Assembly (NCBI GenBank): GCA_947503285.1
Contig: CANNDD010000004.1
Location: 1-64,000, forward strand
Length of the DNA: 64,000 bases
Source of the DNA: an uncultured Croceitalea sp.
GTDB lineage: Bacteria > Bacteroidota > Bacteroidia > Flavobacteriales > Flavobacteriaceae
Direction of reading: 5' to 3'
Below the pieces are notes generated by a model that saw nothing but the letters and a program-made list of their open reading frames with translations, was not told where the DNA came from and did no database searches. Of this stretch, positions 55,829 to 64,000 are shown piece after piece. A program made the position numbers and the translations under genes. The first letter of the stretch is position 1. Every line of letters starts with the position of its first letter.

Positions 55829-57301
55829 ATGACAAATTATTTTAATACCCTATCATTAAGAGAAAAACTGGACCAATTAGGTAAATGCCGTTTTATGGAA
55901 CCTTTTGAATTTTCTGATGGGGTCAGTGCCCTTAAAGGGAAAAAAATCGTTATCGTTGGTTGTGGTGCACAGGGATTGAACCAGGGGCTTAACATGCGTG
56001 ATTCTGGTTTGGATATTTCATATGCGCTAAGAGAGGCAGCGATCAAAGAACAACGACAGTCTTATAAAAATGCAACCGAGAACAATTTCAATGTGGGTAC
56101 CTATGAAGCGTTGATTCCGTCTGCGGATGTTGTAATCAATTTGACACCTGATAAACAGCATACCAATGTTGTTGGTGCAGTGATGCCTTTGATGAAAGAA
56201 GGAGCAACACTATCATATTCCCATGGTTTCAATATCGTGGAGGAAGGGATGCAGATCCGCAAAGATCTTACGGTAATCATGGTAGCCCCTAAAAGCCCTG
56301 GTTCGGAAGTTCGCGAAGAATACAAAAGAGGTTTTGGTGTACCCACTTTAATTGCGGTTCATCCAGAAAATGACCCAGAAGGTAAAGGTTTGGCCCAAGC
56401 AAAAGCATATGCTGCCGGTACCGGAGGGCATAAAGCTGGCGTTCTGGAATCTTCGTTCGTGGCTGAAGTAAAATCAGATTTGATGGGTGAGCAGACCATA
56501 CTTTGTGGTTTATTGCAAACAGGATCCATCCTATGTTTTGATAAAATGATTGAAAAAGGAATTGATGCCGGATACGCTTCCAAATTGATACAGTACGGAT
56601 GGGAAACCATTACGGAGGGCATGAAATATGGCGGAATCACCAATATGATGGACCGTTTATCAAATCCAGCTAAAATAAAGGCCTTTGAATTGTCAGAAGA
56701 ACTGAAAGACATCATGCGGCCCCTGTTCAGAAAGCATATGGACGATATCATGACCGGTCATTTTTCAAAGACCATGATGGAAGATTGGGCAAATGATGAT
56801 AAGAACTTATTGACATGGCGGGCAGAAACTGGCGAGACCGCTTTTGAAAAAACACCAGCTGGTGCCATGGAAATTAACGAACAAGAGTTTTATGACAATG
56901 GCGTTTTGATGATTGCCTTAGTTAGAGCTGGCGTTGAGTTGGCCTTCGAATCGATGACGGAATCGGGAATTATTGCCGAATCGGCATATTACGAGTCGCT
57001 TCATGAGACTCCCCTCATTGCCAATACCATTGCGAGGAAAAAGCTTTTTGAAATGAACAGGGTCATTTCTGATACCGCCGAGTACGGATGCTATCTTTTT
57101 GACCATGCTTGCAAGCCCTTATTGACTGATTTCATGAAGAAAATCGATACGGATGTTATCGGCAAAGCCTTTGGTACAGATGATAATGGGGTTGACAATG
57201 CAAAATTGATTCATGTGAATAAGGAACTAAGGGAGCATCCGGTAGAAATCGTTGGTACACGTTTAAGGGAGTCGATGACCGCAATGAAACCGATTGTTTG
57301 A
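55829..57301 (+). CDS. ilvC: ketol-acid reductoisomerase, class II (long form)
   Basis: The 490-aa NADPH enzyme reduces and rearranges acetolactate. It is the long, class II form with a duplicated C-terminal knotted domain, as in E. coli, rather than the ~330-aa class I. The NADPH loop is [20 protein letters not shown]; metal and substrate residues lie in [17 protein letters not shown] and the later [13 protein letters not shown]. It ends the ilv operon, with a palindromic repeat beginning 24 bp downstream. Confidence 0.96.
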   Translation: MTNYFNTLSLREKLDQLGKCRFMEPFEFSDGVSALKGKKIVIVGCGAQGLNQGLNMRDSGLDISYALREAAIKEQRQSYKNATENNFNVGTYEALIPSADVVINLTPDKQHTNVVGAVMPLMKEGATLSYSHGFNIVEEGMQIRKDLTVIMVAPKSPGSEVREEYKRGFGVPTLIAVHPENDPEGKGLAQAKAYAAGTGGHKAGVLESSFVAEVKSDLMGEQTILCGLLQTGSILCFDKMIEKGIDAGYASKLIQYGWETITEGMKYGGITNMMDRLSNPAKIKAFELSEELKDIMRPLFRKHMDDIMTGHFSKTMMEDWANDDKNLLTWRAETGETAFEKTPAGAMEINEQEFYDNGVLMIALVRAGVELAFESMTESGIIAESAYYESLHETPLIANTIARKKLFEMNRVISDTAEYGCYLFDHACKPLLTDFMKKIDTDVIGKAFGTDDNGVDNAKLIHVNKELREHPVEIVGTRLRESMTAMKPIV

Positions 57302-57324
57302 TAGTTGGGCTAAAAATAAATAAA

Positions 57325-57413
57325 ATGTCATATCAAGCGCCTGCCGGATGAGAAGGCTCGATATGCGATAAAAATCGAGAAGTAGCTATTCTCAACAGCA
57401 CTTGAAATGACAT
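57325..57413. repeat. long imperfect palindrome, REP-like element after ilvC
   Basis: The outer arms ATGTCATATCAAGCGC and its inverted partner GCACTTGAAATGACAT match at 14 of 16 positions. Further in, TGAGAA pairs with TTCTCA and CTCGAT with ATCGAG, giving a nested hairpin almost 90 nt long. It resembles the smaller element at 42326-42392. It may serve as terminator for ilvC. It contains the first in-frame ATG of the downstream aldehyde dehydrogenase frame, which is why I place that gene's start at 57449. Confidence 0.7.
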
Positions 57414-57448
57414 GGCTATCGCCTTTCCAGTCCTATAAAACCAACACT

Positions 57449-59032
57449 ATGAAAAACAATATTCCAGAAAAATTTCAAATAACGGAAACTATAGATCAGA
57501 CCGAATATCTGGTCAATGGAGACTTGAAATCTTGGGGAGGAAAGACTTCAAAAGTGTATTCCACGATTTCTTCAACATCGGATTATAAGCCAACGTTACT
57601 TGGTAGCATTCCAGATATGGGAGAAGCAGAGGCCCTTGATGCATTGGATGCTGCTTTAAAGGCGTATGACCAAGGTCAAGGGGTATGGCCAACAATGAAG
57701 GTCAAAGACCGTATCGAATGCATGGAAAACTTCGTCAAGAAGATGGAAGTGCAACGTGAGGCGGTGGTTAAATTGCTGATGTGGGAAATCGGCAAATCAA
57801 AACCTGATTCGTATAAAGAATTCGACCGTACCGTAGAGTACATTTACGATACCATTGAAGAATATAAGCAATTAGACCGCAATAGTGCCAAGTTTCATAA
57901 ACACCAAGGTGTCTATGCCCATATTCGTCGCGGACCATTGGGTGTCGTGTTATATTTGGGGCCATACAATTATCCGCTGAACGAGACTTTTGCATTGTTG
58001 ATTCCTGCAATAATTATGGGGAATACGACCGTATTCAAACCTGCAAAGCATGGGGTATTATTGATTACCCCGTTGTTGGAAGCTTTTCAAACCAGTTTTC
58101 CGAAAGGGGTGGTCAATATATTGTTTGGTAGGGGTAGGGCAGTGGCCGCACCGATAATGAAAACTGGAAAAGTAGATGTCTTGGCCTTGATTGGAAATAG
58201 CAAATCCGCTAACGCATTGCAAGAACAACACCCCAAAAGTAACCGACTTCGTTTGGTATTGGGCTTAGAGGCCAAGAATCCTGCAATTGTCTTACCCGAT
58301 GCAGATTTAGATTTGACGATTGATGAAGTCATTGCTGGTACCACCTCATTTAATGGCCAGCGCTGTACGGCGTTGAAGGTAGTCTATGTACATGAAGCTA
58401 TTAAACCAGAATTTTTAAAGCGTTTTTCGAAACGCATCGATGCCTTGAAATTTGGCAATCCTTGGGAAGATGGGGTACAACTGACCCCCTTGCCAGAACC
58501 TGGAAAACCAGCTTATATTCAAGAATTATTGGATGATGCCGTTGCCAAAGGGGCTGATATACAAAATGAAAAAGGAGGGCAACATTCGGACAATTATATC
58601 TGGCCTGCAGTATTATATCCAGTCTCAAAAGATATGAGGGTCTATCAAGAAGAACAATTCGGACCTATTATTCCGGTACTGTCTTTTCAAGATATTTCAT
58701 AACCCTTGGATGATATGGCGGAATCCAACTATGGACAACAGGTTAGTCTGTTCGGAAAAGATGTGTACAGCCTGTCGCCACTCATCGATACCTTGGCAAA
58801 CTTGGTTTGTAGGGTCAATTTGAATAGCTCATGCCAACGCGGACCGGATGTATATCCGTTTACGGGTCGAAAAGACTCGGCCCAAGCGACCTTAAGCGTA
58901 CACGATGCGCTGCGTTCCTTTTCGATTCGAACGTTTGTGGCGTTTAAGGACAATGAGTTGAACAACGAGACCATTGAACAGCTTTTAGGGGCAAAGGTGA
59001 GTAACTTTCTAAGTACGGATTATATTTTGTAA
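57449..59032 (+). pseudogene. gapN: GapN-like NADP-dependent aldehyde dehydrogenase gene with an in-frame stop
   Basis: The reading frame encodes an aldehyde dehydrogenase of 527 residues if read through, similar to non-phosphorylating glyceraldehyde-3-phosphate dehydrogenase. E274 in [12 protein letters not shown] and C306 in [10 protein letters not shown] are the catalytic residues. Codon 418 is TAA at 58700-58702 (SFQDIS, stop), and the same frame continues [20 protein letters not shown] to the natural end. Homologs have Glu at this place, so one G-to-T change (GAA to TAA) explains the stop. The truncated form would lack the last 109 residues needed for folding and oligomerisation. A sequencing error or stop readthrough are alternatives. 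Confidence 0.88.
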
Positions 59033-59238
59033 TGGTCTATTATAGCGGTGTATCTCGGTTACGCATCTCAGGTAAGCTTTGGTGCTTATTCCCAGGTATA
59101 AGTATAAATAAATTCGATATCCCTTTATTTAATTCACTTTCCGACACTAACCAATATTTTTCTGTAACCTCACCCGTTTTGTAGCCTTCGGTTCTGGGTT
59201 AAGTTGCTATTTTTCAGTTATACATTTTTTGCTATAGA

Positions 59239-59781
59239 TTATTTATTTAGGAGATTTTTGCCAGTTCCACTGAGGTTAATATATCTTGACAAGTTGATTG
59301 ACTCTTCTTGTCCTTTTACTTTTACTTCCGCACCTATATTAGATTCTCCCCAAGCGAGTTCTTTTAACTCAAAATTATTAGCTCTATTTGTTTTAGTTTG
59401 TAAATTATTAGGATATGAAGGATGTAGATGATATTTAACATACTCGATTCTATCTAAGACATCAGAATTTGCTTGAATTATTACCTGAATAACATACATT
59501 GGTTCTCCAAATTCTTTGTCTTTTTTTGGATACCTCCAACTACTATGCAGTATAGCTAAGTGATTATGTGTAACTTTTTCAGTCTTCGTCGGTGATGGCA
59601 GTGAGACAGGTATTTCACCTACTTTAATTGAACTTATCTGGATTTCAGCACCACTTTCAATTCGCGAAACTAGGGCTGTGAAGATTTTTTTAAAACTTTT
59701 TCGATTTAGCCAATAGAATATAATTAAAAACAGCGGCCAAATTATTTTTTCCGTCAAGGATATATATTGTTCTGGTGTCAT
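59239..59781 (-). CDS. membrane-anchored pYEATS-domain protein
   Basis: The 180-aa protein has a single N-terminal membrane segment (about 12-26, IIWPLFLIIFYWL), a basic/amphipathic linker, and a C-terminal domain (about 95-172) with the pYEATS pattern: VIQVIIQANSDVLDRIEYVK, YHLHPSYPNN, then FELKELAWGESNIGAEVKV. Prokaryotic YEATS domains occur as predicted sensory or adaptor modules in conflict systems, usually fused to TIR, caspase or effector-associated domains; none is present here. It is AT-rich and lies between the broken gapN-like gene and a GH39 gene. The flanking 59033-59238 and 59782-59937 show no further gene. Confidence 0.7.
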   Translation of the reverse strand: MTPEQYISLTEKIIWPLFLIIFYWLNRKSFKKIFTALVSRIESGAEIQISSIKVGEIPVSLPSPTKTEKVTHNHLAILHSSWRYPKKDKEFGEPMYVIQVIIQANSDVLDRIEYVKYHLHPSYPNNLQTKTNRANNFELKELAWGESNIGAEVKVKGQEESINLSRYINLSGTGKNLLNK

Positions 59782-59937
59782 ATTTTCTATTTGCCGCTAA
59801 CACCTAAATATACGTACATTTTTTAAGCTCAAGCCAGCCCAAGAAATTCCTTCTAAAGCCTAGTAAATATTAAGTTTTCATATTATTTGAAATAATCCGC
59901 TGTCATTTTTTTATCAATCGCATAAAATTTTTCTTAT

Positions 59938-61545
59938 TTAGTCTCGCTCCAATACCAAAAAGCTTACTGCTGGGGATGGCAAATCCACTTCAATAGCATA
60001 GGAACCATTTTCCGTTTTAAAGGATGTCAATTCACGTATTTTTTCTGGCTCACCTTTTTTTAGAAGGGCCTCGTACTGCGCTTCAGATGGATATTCCAGA
60101 CTCCCCATAGCAACCCATGTTTCGTATGGGTTCGTATTTTCTTGATCAATCTGATATTGGGTCAAAGAGAATTCTTTAAACGGAATATTTCTTAGTTCTA
60201 ATTTTAAGTTTACTGCCTGCCTTTTCATCAATTCCTTTTGTGCTGTGGTGGGCTCAGGCATGTCCACTTCCGGGTCATGCGTATTCGGATCAAAATCCGT
60301 TTTGTTGTACACCATTAGCACAAGGGAATCTTTTCCCTTTAATGTGGCCATCACACCAAAATAGCGTTGCATATCTTTAGGAATGTCCACATCGATGTAG
60401 GTATCCCCTAATTCAGCAATCTTATCCATTACCGTCAATACCGGTTTAGGTACCAACCGATACTGTGTGCTGTCCTTAGGGTTATAGAATAAAGCGTGCG
60501 TTGTACGCGCGTGCCATCCTCCCATAAAGGCATGGTCGTTACTTTGAAAAGTATAGTTAACTTTCGCCGAATCAATCAACTTTTTTTGGTGTACATCGAT
60601 ATTTTGGGCAACAAAAGCCGCATACCAAGCACCGCGGCGCCACCAAAAATCTCTTGACCAGCCTGCCATGGGATCCGCTTCATCATTGATAAAAGGAAGT
60701 TTGGCAAACTTAGGATGGTTTTTTTTAATATAATCCACGGTAGTCAATTCCCGTTTCATCATATCATACGGATCATCTTTCATATGCACCGAAATGAAAT
60801 CTAATCGAACCCCTTGTTTCCCGGTAAAAAAATTGATGCCTGAATCACAATGTGCCAATAATTCTTTGAAGACGGGTTGTAAATCGTTGGCAGTACCAGG
60901 TCCACCAAAGCGTAAATTCGCATCGGCTTCCCGCAATCCCTCAGAACACGCATCATAATAATTCAAAAATGTGTCGACATCATATTTCCAGAAAAAATCG
61001 AGATCGGGCTCATTAGTGGTTTCAAAATACCACGAGCGTATGGTTTCCTTTCCATAACGACTTTCTAAGTGTATGGCCAAATCGGTTACAAATTTTTTCC
61101 AAAGGTGAATTTGCTCAGGATTTTCAAGGTTATCAAAATCGGTACTGTAATCATTAATGTCTGCAGTATTTGAAGGTGTTCCCATAAGCTCAAAAATCAT
61201 TTTGAGTTTATTGTTCACGATTTCATCCAATACGGTATCCAATCTTGACCAGTCATACCGAGGTGTTTCAGAAGCTAACTGCTGCACGGTAATAAGATTC
61301 AAAAGATAGTGCGGTCGAATATAACCCAGACCTTTATCGGGTAACGCACCAATATCCCTTAAAACATCCTTCATTTCATTTTGCCCTACCATTTGGGCAG
61401 GAGAAAAACCCGTAGCTGTCCAAAAAGGAACCAGTTGCTTTTGGGGTTGGGAAAAATCAATGGTTATGGCCCTTTGAGTTGATTTTTCTGAAGGTGCGCA
61501 TGAAAGTATGAGCAAACTGAAAATCAGATAGAAACTATTCTTCAT
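59938..61545 (-). CDS. glycoside hydrolase family 39-like lipoprotein
   Basis: The 535-aa protein has a lipoprotein signal to C16 (SLLILSC). It shows the GH39 barrel pattern, with E179 in YFETTNEPDLDFFW as probable acid/base and E289 in LPFINDEADPMAGW as probable nucleophile, plus RFGGPGTAND and FISVHMKDDP between. A C-terminal beta-sandwich follows. GH39 enzymes act as beta-xylosidases or alpha-L-iduronidases; the substrate here is unknown and no polysaccharide-utilisation genes adjoin. Minus strand, downstream of the leu genes but separated from them by a strong terminator. Confidence 0.85.
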   Translation of the reverse strand: MKNSFYLIFSLLILSCAPSEKSTQRAITIDFSQPQKQLVPFWTATGFSPAQMVGQNEMKDVLRDIGALPDKGLGYIRPHYLLNLITVQQLASETPRYDWSRLDTVLDEIVNNKLKMIFELMGTPSNTADINDYSTDFDNLENPEQIHLWKKFVTDLAIHLESRYGKETIRSWYFETTNEPDLDFFWKYDVDTFLNYYDACSEGLREADANLRFGGPGTANDLQPVFKELLAHCDSGINFFTGKQGVRLDFISVHMKDDPYDMMKRELTTVDYIKKNHPKFAKLPFINDEADPMAGWSRDFWWRRGAWYAAFVAQNIDVHQKKLIDSAKVNYTFQSNDHAFMGGWHARTTHALFYNPKDSTQYRLVPKPVLTVMDKIAELGDTYIDVDIPKDMQRYFGVMATLKGKDSLVLMVYNKTDFDPNTHDPEVDMPEPTTAQKELMKRQAVNLKLELRNIPFKEFSLTQYQIDQENTNPYETWVAMGSLEYPSEAQYEALLKKGEPEKIRELTSFKTENGSYAIEVDLPSPAVSFLVLERD

Positions 61546-61607
61546 TCTTTATACTGGATTTTTAGTAGCCTTAAGATAGCTTTAATTTTAAAACCAAATC
61601 CTATAAA

Positions 61608-61638
61608 AAAGCAGAAGTTGGAATACAACTTCTGCTTT
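61608..61638 (-). terminator. intrinsic terminator after leuB
   Basis: A perfect 13-bp stem (AAAGCAGAAGTTG with CAACTTCTGCTTT) around a GAATA loop is followed, on the minus strand, by a run of T. It lies 61 bp after the leuB stop and ends the leu operon. The stem is symmetrical enough to work in both directions, but no plus-strand operon enters it. Confidence 0.85.
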
Positions 61639-61698
61639 AACCCATAAACCAACTTTTTTCTGATGCACTACGAAACCCTTAGGGAACCGTAGTAATAC

Positions 61699-62757
61699 CT
61701 AAATATTCTCAGCGAGCCAATTACCTACCTCACTGGTTTTATACGCTTTTCCTCCTTCTGCCAAGTCTTCAGTAACAATGCCGTCCGCCAGCGACTTGTT
61801 TACCACCTCACGAATGGCCTGGGCTTCATCGCTTAAGCCGAAAGCGGTTTCAAACATCATGGCCGCTGAAAGCACAGTTGCAAGTGGGTTTGCAATGTCT
61901 TTGCCCGCTGCTTGTGGATATGATCCATGAATGGGTTCAAACAGGGCGGTTTTCTCACCTAAAGATGCTGAAGGCATCAAGCCCATAGAACCTGATATTA
62001 CAGAAGCTTCATCGGTTAAAATGTCTCCAAACAAATTTTCGGTAATCAAGACATCATAATCGCTTGGCCATTGTACCAATCGCATTGCCACGGCATCTAC
62101 GAACTCATACGAAACCTCAACCTCTGGATATTCTTTCTCCATGGCCTGAACAGTTTCGCGCCATAAACGGGAAGATTCCAAAACATTGGCTTTATCGACA
62201 CAACATAGTTTTTTGCCTCGGGCCATGGCTGCTTCAAATCCTTTTTTGGCCAATCGCTGTATTTCAAAGCGTTGATAACTCATGGTATCGAAAGCCGTAT
62301 TTCCATCATCTTTTCTTCCGCGCTCCCCAAAATACACACCACTGGTCAGTTCACGGAAAAAAACCAAATCAGTTCCTTCTATACGCTCTCTTTTTAAGGG
62401 CGACTTATCAATTAATGATGGAAAAGTAAATGTCGGGCGTACGTTGGCAAAAAGCCCCAATTTTTGCCTCATTTTTAACAATCCCTGTTCTGGACGCACT
62501 TTGGCTGAAGGGTCATTGTCAAAACGAGGATGCCCAATGGCACCGAACAAAACAGCATCCGCAGCTTCACAGACGGCATGGGTCTCATCAGGATAGGGCT
62601 CACCCACGGCATCAATGGCCGCAGCCCCAGTGAGTGCTGGTGTCCATGTGATTTCATGTCCGAATTTGTTGGCAACGGCGTCTGTAACTTTTACGGCTTG
62701 GTCTATCACTTCAGGTCCAATTCCGTCTCCTGCCAATAAGGCGATATTCATTTTCAT
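61699..62757 (-). CDS. leuB: 3-isopropylmalate dehydrogenase
   Basis: The 352-aa NAD-dependent decarboxylating dehydrogenase of leucine synthesis starts MKMNIALLAGDGIGPEVIDQ; the second ATG, two codons on, would serve equally. Substrate and cofactor residues lie in FFRELTSGVYFGERGR, VDKANVLESSRLWRE, DYDVLITENLFGDILTDEAS and EPIHGSYPQAAGKDIANPLA. It is the last gene of the leu operon entering from the right edge and is followed by a strong terminator. Confidence 0.96.
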   Translation of the reverse strand: MKMNIALLAGDGIGPEVIDQAVKVTDAVANKFGHEITWTPALTGAAAIDAVGEPYPDETHAVCEAADAVLFGAIGHPRFDNDPSAKVRPEQGLLKMRQKLGLFANVRPTFTFPSLIDKSPLKRERIEGTDLVFFRELTSGVYFGERGRKDDGNTAFDTMSYQRFEIQRLAKKGFEAAMARGKKLCCVDKANVLESSRLWRETVQAMEKEYPEVEVSYEFVDAVAMRLVQWPSDYDVLITENLFGDILTDEASVISGSMGLMPSASLGEKTALFEPIHGSYPQAAGKDIANPLATVLSAAMMFETAFGLSDEAQAIREVVNKSLADGIVTEDLAEGGKAYKTSEVGNWLAENI

Positions 62758-62818
62758 ATTTTACTTGCTTTACGCTTAAAACGCCTTACGCAATGCGCTT
62801 TTCGTCTTTTGCTTTTTG

Positions 62819-63167
62819 TTAAATCTTGTTTATTAAATTATTTATACTTCGTCTTACTTTATTGACCTTATCTAAAATAGTTTTAAACGAGTCGTTGTCA
62901 ACATACCCTAGAATCCTTTGTTAAAATCGTAAAATACTCTAATTCGCTAGCAGAACCTTGAGAAATAATTAGAAAACGTCGGAACTCCGCATCAGATTCT
63001 CGACCACATCCTTCAACAATATTAGAAGGAATAGAATAAGCTGCTCTTCTCATCTGCGAAGTCATTCCATATAACTCTTCTTTTGGAAAATCTTTGGTAA
63101 TGCGATAGATTTCTAAAGTAATTTTATGTCCTAATTCCCAAACCTTATATTTTTTAAAATCTCTCAT
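62819..63167 (-). pseudogene. four-helix-bundle protein gene (23S rRNA IVP-like), frameshifted
   Basis: The gene encodes the small four-helix-bundle family first known from 23S rRNA intervening sequences: YKVWELGHKITLEIYRITKD, RRAAYSIPSNIVEGCGR, FRRFLIISQGSASELEY. The intact frame ends after 89 residues (TKDSRVC). Deleting one T on the minus strand (A at 62912-62913 on the plus strand) restores LTKDLGYVDNDSFKTIL and a natural end at 62819, total about 115 aa, which is normal for the family. It is inserted between the leuA-type gene and leuB, where it has no known role. Either a true frameshift or a consensus error. Confidence 0.82.
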
Positions 63168-63218
63168 TTAAACTAAGACAAAACGCGAATAGCGTTAAGC
63201 CGATTTGCGAATGGCGAA

Positions 63219-64000
63219 TTATATTATGTTGAGCATCTTTTCAGTAGCTTTTATGGCAGACACCGTTTGGTCTGAATCTAAACCTGTTGTCATAAAATCT
63301 TGTTTTTTACCCTTCCATGTTATCATAGTTTCACAGAGGGCGTCAGAATTACTTCCTGGGGGAATACGAACTGCATAATCGATTAAGGTTGGAAGTTTAA
63401 TTTCAATCCTATTGTATACTTTGTGCAAGGCATTCATAAAAGCATCAAACTGGCCATCGCCTTGGGCGTTTTCTTCAAAGATCTTTCCGTCAACTTCTAT
63501 CGAAAGCGTAGTTGAGGGTTGTAGGCCTTTTGCATGGGTCAATACATAAGATTTGATAAAAACTTTTTGTTGAAAAGCCGAACTGTCAAGTACGTCAGAA
63601 ATAATATAAGGCAAGTCTTCTTTGGTAACCTTTTCTTTTTTATCACCAAGTTCTATGATTCGCGCCGTAACTGTTTTAAGCTCATCATCATTTAAGGTTA
63701 GGCCCAACTCTTGTAAATTCTTTTGAATATTTGCTTTACCGGACATTTTACCCAAGGCATATTTACGTTTTCTACCGAAACGTTCCGGCATTAAGTCACT
63801 AAAGTAAAGATTGTTCTTACTGTCTCCATCTGCATGAATGCCAGCAGTTTGTGTGAAAACATTATCACCTACAATTGGTTTGTTCGCAGGAATTCCAAAG
63901 CCTGTAAATGCCGATACCAACTTGCTGACCTTATACAGTGAAGATTCATTTACCGCCGTTTTTGCTTGAGGTAAAAAATCATTTATGACGGCAATGGTGC
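63219..64000 (-). CDS. leuA: 2-isopropylmalate synthase-type enzyme, cut by the window edge
   Basis: The C-terminal 260 residues are visible; the 5' part lies beyond the right edge. The catalytic-domain end reads KPIVGDNVFTQTAGIHADGD with the metal-binding His pair, then FGRKRKYALGKMSGKANIQK, followed by the LeuA allosteric dimerisation domain (DYAVRIPPGSNSDALCETMI). It condenses acetyl-CoA with 2-oxoisovalerate in leucine synthesis; a citramalate synthase role is possible since the families overlap. It is upstream of the frameshifted four-helix gene and leuB. Confidence 0.9.
   Translation of the reverse strand, partial: TIAVINDFLPQAKTAVNESSLYKVSKLVSAFTGFGIPANKPIVGDNVFTQTAGIHADGDSKNNLYFSDLMPERFGRKRKYALGKMSGKANIQKNLQELGLTLNDDELKTVTARIIELGDKKEKVTKEDLPYIISDVLDSSAFQQKVFIKSYVLTHAKGLQPSTTLSIEVDGKIFEENAQGDGQFDAFMNALHKVYNRIEIKLPTLIDYAVRIPPGSNSDALCETMITWKGKKQDFMTTGLDSDQTVSAIKATEKMLNII

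Noticed and set aside
57407-57448. Upstream ATG for the GapN-like gene
   Set aside because: This ATG is part of the palindromic repeat arm; the aldehyde dehydrogenase similarity fits a start at 57449.

Overview
The window looks like chromosomal DNA from a marine-type member of the Flavobacteriaceae (Bacteroidota). The evidence is a TonB-dependent receptor with DUF4249 lipoproteins, many lipoproteins with short signal peptides, a near absence of Shine-Dalgarno sequences, promoter-like TTG/TAnnTTTG pairs, polysaccharide-type glycosidases (GH2, GH39) and typical flavobacterial gene orders. I see no rRNA, tRNA, CRISPR array, transposase or integrase.

Layout. 1-77 is a perfect heptamer array abutting a KdnA-like sugar aminotransferase gene. 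1.3-2.5 kb is an ECF sigma factor with a coupled membrane protein. 2.5-9.1 kb (minus) is a housekeeping run: tpx, dgkA, ftsK, a lolA-like gene, an lptG-like gene and ribB, the last with a decayed GTP cyclohydrolase II half. 9.1-12.6 kb holds an NhaC antiporter and a methionine gamma-lyase-like gene divergent from an Lrp regulator. 12.6-25.5 kb holds lpd, a zincin lipoprotein, a DUF3179 protein, a DUF1624 acyltransferase, pabB, tilS, dsbD and a penicillin acylase gene broken by a one-base frameshift.

25.5-35.4 kb is one tightly coupled operon: a TonB-dependent receptor, four tandem DUF4249 lipoprotein paralogs and a secreted MG2-like protein. This is the most system-like locus of the window. 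35.4-39.4 kb is yifB (comM) followed by a small AT-rich island with a pentapeptide-repeat membrane protein. The island is closed by a second, diverged copy of the yifB 3' end, which is the signature of a 3'-end-replacing insertion. 39.4-46.5 kb (minus) holds a membrane hydrolase, an amidohydrolase, a lytic transglycosylase, a GH2 enzyme and a small DUF559-like protein.

46.6-50.2 kb is an operon of an Nramp-fold transporter without the canonical metal ligands plus pxpABC (5-oxoprolinase). 51.2-57.3 kb is the ilvD-ilvB-(methyltransferase)-ilvN-ilvC operon. The leu genes (leuA-type, leuB) run toward it from the right edge. Between them lie a GapN-type aldehyde dehydrogenase gene with an internal stop, a membrane-anchored pYEATS-domain protein and a GH39 lipoprotein. 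A frameshifted four-helix-bundle gene sits inside the leu operon.

Three genes carry single-nucleotide lesions (about 24.57, 58.70 and 62.91 kb). They may be real pseudogenes or consensus errors; the sequence alone cannot say.
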